This document shows positions 60,593-64,000 of a DNA stretch of 64,000 nt, piece by piece. The position numbers and the translations under genes are program-made. Origin of the DNA: Bradyrhizobium sp. CB1015. Lineage in GTDB: Bacteria; Pseudomonadota; Alphaproteobacteria; Rhizobiales; Xanthobacteraceae. The notes under the pieces are model-generated. The model did no database searches and was not told the origin of the DNA. It saw nothing but the letters and a program-made list of their open reading frames with translations. How positions within the stretch are numbered: position 1 is the first letter of the stretch; every line of letters begins with the position of its first letter. The DNA is taken from positions 5,332,001-5,396,000 of the forward strand of contig NZ_CP104174.1 of assembly GCF_025200925.1 (NCBI RefSeq), read 5' to 3'.

Positions 60593-60902
60593 CACCACCG
60601 GCCGCGAGATCACATGGGCGGGCGGCACCCATACCTTTGATCTGGGGCATCCCTGGGTTCGCCGCGTCATGAGCTATCGCGGCCCGGCGCCTGCCGCCGC
60701 TTTGGCGCGCTTTGAGGCCAGTAACTACAGCCCCGCGGACGTAGAGCGCCTGATCGAGCTGGGGCTGATTGGCGGCGGCATGCCCGAGCGCGAGGTTGAG
60801 ACGTTGCTTGATGCGCATGTTCGCGGAAAGCCTCTTGGGCCGAACGTCATGCTCGCGAGCGCCGTTCTGTCCGCGCTGTTTGTGGGTGCCGACAATGGCT
60901 AG
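60585..60902 (+). CDS. Tail assembly chaperone-like protein (GTA gp10 / Phage_TAC type)
   Basis: A 105-residue protein. The pattern RFEASNYSPADVERLIELGL IGGG is close to the GTA-gp10 tail-chaperone family, and the position right before the tape measure gene supports this. It overlaps both neighbours (8 bases each side), showing translational coupling. No slippery frameshift site was recognised. Confidence 0.7.
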   Translation: MIDTTGREITWAGGTHTFDLGHPWVRRVMSYRGPAPAAALARFEASNYSPADVERLIELGLIGGGMPEREVETLLDAHVRGKPLGPNVMLASAVLSALFVGADNG

Positions 60903-63150
60903 TCTCACGATCCCGGTTAGGCTCAACCTCGACCAGCTGAAGGAACAGCTGCGGCAAACAACCTCGCTCACTGGCAACGCTACGCGCCAGATTGCGAAGC
61001 AGTTCCTCGACATGAATAAAGACCTCGCGAAGGACGCAATCTTTGCGACGATGGCGCGCGGCGCCGTTGATCTGGCCGGCAGGGTCGCGCTAGCGGTTGG
61101 TGCCTATAAGCTCATGACGGCCGCGATCAGCGGCGCCCGCGAGCAGATGCAACAGATGGTCGATATTGCCGATAAGGCCAAAAACCTTGGCGTCTCGCCA
61201 GCGTTCCTTCAGGCTTTCTCCGCAGAAGCGCGCAAGCTCAAGGTTGAGGCCGGCGAGCTGGAATCTGCCTTGGATCACGCCTTCCAGGCTACCAAGGACA
61301 TATCTCCGGTCGACATAGGCGAGTGGAGCGTCGGTGAAGAAAAGATCACAGCCGTTGAAAAAGCCTTGCGCGTCTACAATGAGACGCTTGCGAAGGCAGC
61401 CGGCCAGCAATTGCAAGGCCTGGTTCTCTTCCGGGATGCTCAGACCCAAGAGAATAAGATCAAGGCGGTGCTCGCGGCCATGATCCAGCTCGACCAGATC
61501 GGGCAGCATGTCGCCAGCCTGGACCTGGGCGAGCGCATGTTCGGCGCCCAGATCGTGGATCGCATGCGGCAGGGCAAGACCAGCGCCGAGAGCATGTTGC
61601 AGACGATCAAAGAGACCAGTGCGAACGCCGACGGCATCTTCAGCAACGCCTTGGTTGAGCGCGCGAAGGAAGTCGACGACCAGCTTAAACTTGCCCATCA
61701 GCGCCTCTCGACTGCGCTCAAGCCGTCCTGGGATGATCTCGCCAGCGTCATGATGGACATCAAGTCGGCCTGGGCCGAAGTGATCGGCTACATCGCCAAG
61801 GCGGTGGAGCTATCGAACAAGCTGCCCCGCATCCCCGGCATGCCGGCGAGTGCCACCGACCTCGACGCCAAGCGGGATGCGCTCGCCCAGGTCAACGCCC
61901 GTTTGAACGGGACCGGGGGCGGGTTGCTCGGCAGCGTCAACCTTCCGCCGCTCTCAATCCCCGGCATCGGACAAGTCTATGCAGGCACAACGGCGGACCT
62001 TGAGGCGCACCGCGACCGCCTGCAAAAGGAGATCGCGGCACTGACGGCCGGGCAGGATCAGTATGGCCCGCCCGCGCCCAGCCAGACGCGAGGGACCGGC
62101 CTGGCGCCGACCAAGATCAGCACCGGCAGCAACGTGGACAAGCTCGCCAGCGCCGCTGATAGCATCGAGAAGCGCACCGCCGCATTGCAGGCAGAGGCAG
62201 CGGCTCTCGACCTGTCTACCGCCGCACGCGAGCGCGCCAAGGTGTCCGCCCAGCTCGAAACTATTGCAATCCAAGCGAACGCCGCCGCTGGGAAGGGCGA
62301 AGGGGTCGTTACGGCTGAGCAGCGCCAGCGGATCGACGAAGTCACCGAGGCTTATGGCAAAGCCACCGAGGCCATCGAAAAGGCGACCGTTGCCCAGTCC
62401 ATCCGGCGGGACCGACAGACCTCGCTGCTCGATCCCCAGGACGTGCAGATCGCCGAACAGCTTAGGGGGCTCTATCCGGACGTAGGGACGGCCCTGAACT
62501 CGGTTGAAGCTTCGGCCATGCGGACCAACGAGGCCATGCGGTCGATCGGCAGCACCATGAGCAGCAGCCTTACCGGCGGCCTTGCAGACATCCTGGATGG
62601 CACCAAGAGCGTGTCGGCGGGCTTTGCTGACATGTCCAGAGCCGTTGTCCGCGCCTTGGAAGAGGCCATGATCAAGATGCTGATCGTTCAGCCGCTGATG
62701 CGCTCCATGAGCGGCGCGTTCGGCTTCAGCGAGGGCGGCTTAGTCGGCGCCCCCGCGCTGGCCAAGGCGGACGGCGGATTCATCACCGGACCAGGAAGCG
62801 GAACGTCTGACAGCATCCCGGCGCGGCTCAGCAATGGCGAATTCGTGGTGCGAGCCTCCGCTGTGGCAAAGCACCGCGCCGTGCTGGAGGCGATCAACGC
62901 CGATCGGATTCCCAGGTTCGCCGACGGTGGGCTTGTTGGCTCTGGCGGCCCGGCGGCGCCCATGATCGGCCCCCAGGCTGTGATCGCGCCCCAGATTGCG
63001 GTAACAGTCCAGGGTTCGCCTGGACAATCGCCCCAGGACCACCAGCGTATGGGCGAGATCATTGCCCAGACTGCGCAGCACCACATCAGAAGCATGATTG
63101 CTGCCGAGCTTCGGACGGCCACGCGGCCGGGCGGAGTCCTCCGCCGATAA
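60895..63150 (+). CDS. Phage tail tape measure protein
   Basis: A 751-residue protein. The N-terminal part is helical, with an embedded hydrophobic stretch (GRVALAVGAYKLMTAAIS). The C-terminus carries the lambda-H-type motif twice: KADGGFITGPGSGTSDSIPA and FADGGLVGSGGPAAPM, with ARLSNGEFVVRASAV. Its length sets tail length; 751 residues fits a short siphovirus tail. ATG 60895 overlaps the end of the chaperone gene. Confidence 0.9.
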   Translation: MASLTIPVRLNLDQLKEQLRQTTSLTGNATRQIAKQFLDMNKDLAKDAIFATMARGAVDLAGRVALAVGAYKLMTAAISGAREQMQQMVDIADKAKNLGVSPAFLQAFSAEARKLKVEAGELESALDHAFQATKDISPVDIGEWSVGEEKITAVEKALRVYNETLAKAAGQQLQGLVLFRDAQTQENKIKAVLAAMIQLDQIGQHVASLDLGERMFGAQIVDRMRQGKTSAESMLQTIKETSANADGIFSNALVERAKEVDDQLKLAHQRLSTALKPSWDDLASVMMDIKSAWAEVIGYIAKAVELSNKLPRIPGMPASATDLDAKRDALAQVNARLNGTGGGLLGSVNLPPLSIPGIGQVYAGTTADLEAHRDRLQKEIAALTAGQDQYGPPAPSQTRGTGLAPTKISTGSNVDKLASAADSIEKRTAALQAEAAALDLSTAARERAKVSAQLETIAIQANAAAGKGEGVVTAEQRQRIDEVTEAYGKATEAIEKATVAQSIRRDRQTSLLDPQDVQIAEQLRGLYPDVGTALNSVEASAMRTNEAMRSIGSTMSSSLTGGLADILDGTKSVSAGFADMSRAVVRALEEAMIKMLIVQPLMRSMSGAFGFSEGGLVGAPALAKADGGFITGPGSGTSDSIPARLSNGEFVVRASAVAKHRAVLEAINADRIPRFADGGLVGSGGPAAPMIGPQAVIAPQIAVTVQGSPGQSPQDHQRMGEIIAQTAQHHIRSMIAAELRTATRPGGVLRR

Positions 63151-63193
63151 ACCGGCGCATCGCGAAGGCCCAACCCGCTATATCAAAAAGAAG

Positions 63194-63221
63194 AAACCCC
63201 CGCCCGGCGAGGCGAGGGTTC
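63194..63221 (+). terminator. Terminator of the phage gene run
   Basis: AACCCCCGCC-cggcga-GGCGAGGGTT is an imperfect 10-bp stem 43 bases after the tape measure stop, with an A-rich left flank that would also serve the opposite strand. Confidence 0.6.
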
Positions 63222-63264
63222 CAGAGATCGAATTCTTGCCGTTGCTCAGACAGAAAGTTTCGAC

Positions 63265-63693
63265 GTGATTAGTTATAGCGAATCCGAAGCTCGCGATGCA
63301 GAAAAAAATGCAGACGAGCAGCCCAAGCCGCCGAACTATCGTGAGATGTTCGAGTGTCATCGCGCGGAAAAGAAGCGCGCCAAAAATCGCAGCCGGCAAG
63401 CACGTCACCGAGCGCGCCCCAAGGAAACGAGTGTCGCGAAGCTTGCTGCCGCATTGCGCAAGGCCACTGCCAAGCCGCGCGGCCCGCACACTAAGCTGCT
63501 CGAGCAGTTGCGCGACCGCGTGAAGGAGCTCGCAGGTTTTCGCTACTTGTCGCGGATGCTGATTGCGCAGCACGGCGCCATGTCCGACGCTGATCTCGGC
63601 CGGCACCTCTGCATCACTCGAAAGAAGGCATGGCAGACACGGCAGATCGTTGCCGACCTGGAGTCCGAGGGCGGCCCCTGGCACAACATTTAG
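63265..63693 (+). CDS. Hypothetical phage protein with winged-helix-like C-terminus
   Basis: A 142-residue basic protein from a GTG start. The first half is Lys/Arg/Ala-rich (HRAEKKRAKNRSRQARHRAR). The end, LIAQHGAMSDADLGRHLCIT then RKKAWQTRQIVADLE, looks like a helix-turn-helix. It may be a DNA-binding or replication-linked protein. It is not recognised as a family. Confidence 0.55.
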   Translation: MISYSESEARDAEKNADEQPKPPNYREMFECHRAEKKRAKNRSRQARHRARPKETSVAKLAAALRKATAKPRGPHTKLLEQLRDRVKELAGFRYLSRMLIAQHGAMSDADLGRHLCITRKKAWQTRQIVADLESEGGPWHNI

Positions 63694-64000
63694 GGTAAAA
63701 CGTCGGAATTTCGCCTGTCACACTCACAAAGAAAGAGAAGCGAATTCAACCACTTGCGGAGGCAGGATGGAACAGATTTGCCGGCAGGGTGGAACAGATT
63801 TGAAGCGTTCTGTTCCACCCTGTTTTCAAAAACCCTGCGAAATAAGGGGTTTTTCAATTCCGGATGTGTCACGCTTGCTAGAAGTAGCTAGTTGTTTGGT
63901 TGTTTAGAAAAGCGAGGGCGAAGCCCTCTTAGGAAACGTGACAGCGAAACTCGCGGTCTCCCTCGCTCCGCTCGGTCGCTTCGCTCCCGGGGGCTGCCGC
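63694..64000. other. Non-coding stretch at window end, with operator-like repeats
   Basis: 307 bases with only spurious short frames. Repeats at 63763-63822 are annotated separately. Confidence 0.55.
63763..63822. repeat. Direct and inverted repeat cluster in the phage element
   Basis: CAGGATGGAACAGATTTG (63763-63780) and CAGGGTGGAACAGATTTG (63785-63802) are direct repeats with 22-base periodicity, and TGTTCCACCCTG (63811-63822) is the exact inverse of CAGGGTGGAACA (63785-63796). The 22-base period (two helical turns) suits a repressor or replication-initiator binding site. Confidence 0.7.

Larger units (their letters stand above)
56985..64000. mobile_element. Prophage-derived element, left part (continues beyond window)
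   Basis: From the tRNA-Pro scar rightward all recognisable genes are phage-like: head-closure fragment, membrane protein, TerS, TerL, HK97-gp10-like, tail chaperone, tape measure. No integrase or second tRNA-Pro copy is in the window, so the right end lies outside. Portal, protease, capsid and major tail genes are absent from the expected positions. Confidence 0.85.

Noticed and set aside
63690..63907. Short frames over the 63.7-63.9 kb repeats
   Set aside because: They are created by the repeats (GGTGGAACAG) in several frames and have no start signals.

Overview
The window is a high-GC alphaproteobacterial chromosome segment, most likely Bradyrhizobium or a close relative in the Nitrobacteraceae. 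The evidence is the tig / clpP / clpX / lon block, a GcrA-type cell-cycle regulator, a DUF2842 gene next to ctaA, a 16-strand-type porin with the signal-peptide end AADLPVKAKA, and several families of nested palindromic intergenic repeats that I associate with this group. The assignment comes from reading the sequence, not from a search.

Layout. 1-2.7 kb: metal efflux (3' part of a heavy-metal RND pump, then a His-rich CDF exporter). 2.7-4.4 kb: methyltransferase, tRNA-Val, GFA-type zinc protein. 4.4-11.2 kb: protein quality control (lon, clpX, clpP, tig, all on the minus strand), then tRNA-Leu. 11.6-14.5 kb: a cupredoxin-fold protein that has lost most copper ligands, and the NAD(P)HX repair enzyme. 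14.7-16.8 kb: glnB-glnA behind a good sigma-54 promoter. 17-25 kb: slipin/NfeD pair, amidotransferase-like hydrolase, AI-2E-type permease, small monooxygenase, diguanylate cyclase, plus several decayed gene fragments. 25-31.4 kb: rplM-rpsI, acyl-CoA genes, a sulfhydrylase, ctaA and DUF2842. 31.4-40.9 kb: an exopolysaccharide cluster (deacetylase-like, FemAB-like acetyltransferase, Wzz/ExoP-type protein, GT4 glycosyltransferase, initiating sugar-phosphate transferase, Wzy-like polymerase). 41-56.5 kb: housekeeping and regulatory genes (MarR/monooxygenase pair, porin, GcrA, SDR, esterase/TetR pair, RlpA-like protein).

From 56,940 to the end lies a prophage-derived element. It starts at a 45-nt 3' fragment of a tRNA-Pro(GGG) gene, the usual scar of integrase-mediated insertion, and carries a truncated head-closure gene, a divergent membrane protein, and a tightly coupled run of TerS, TerL, HK97-gp10-like, tail-assembly-chaperone-like and tape-measure genes. 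No portal, protease, capsid or tail-tube gene is present in the window. The other attachment site, the complete tRNA-Pro and the integrase should lie to the right of the window.

The most noteworthy observations are the compact capsid-less phage module, two proteins of the exopolysaccharide cluster that have lost catalytic residues (deacetylase metal ligands; Wzz-linked kinase Walker A), the copper-ligand-poor cupredoxin, and paired intergenic palindromic elements. I did not find a convincing wholly new system; the phage-derived module is the nearest candidate.
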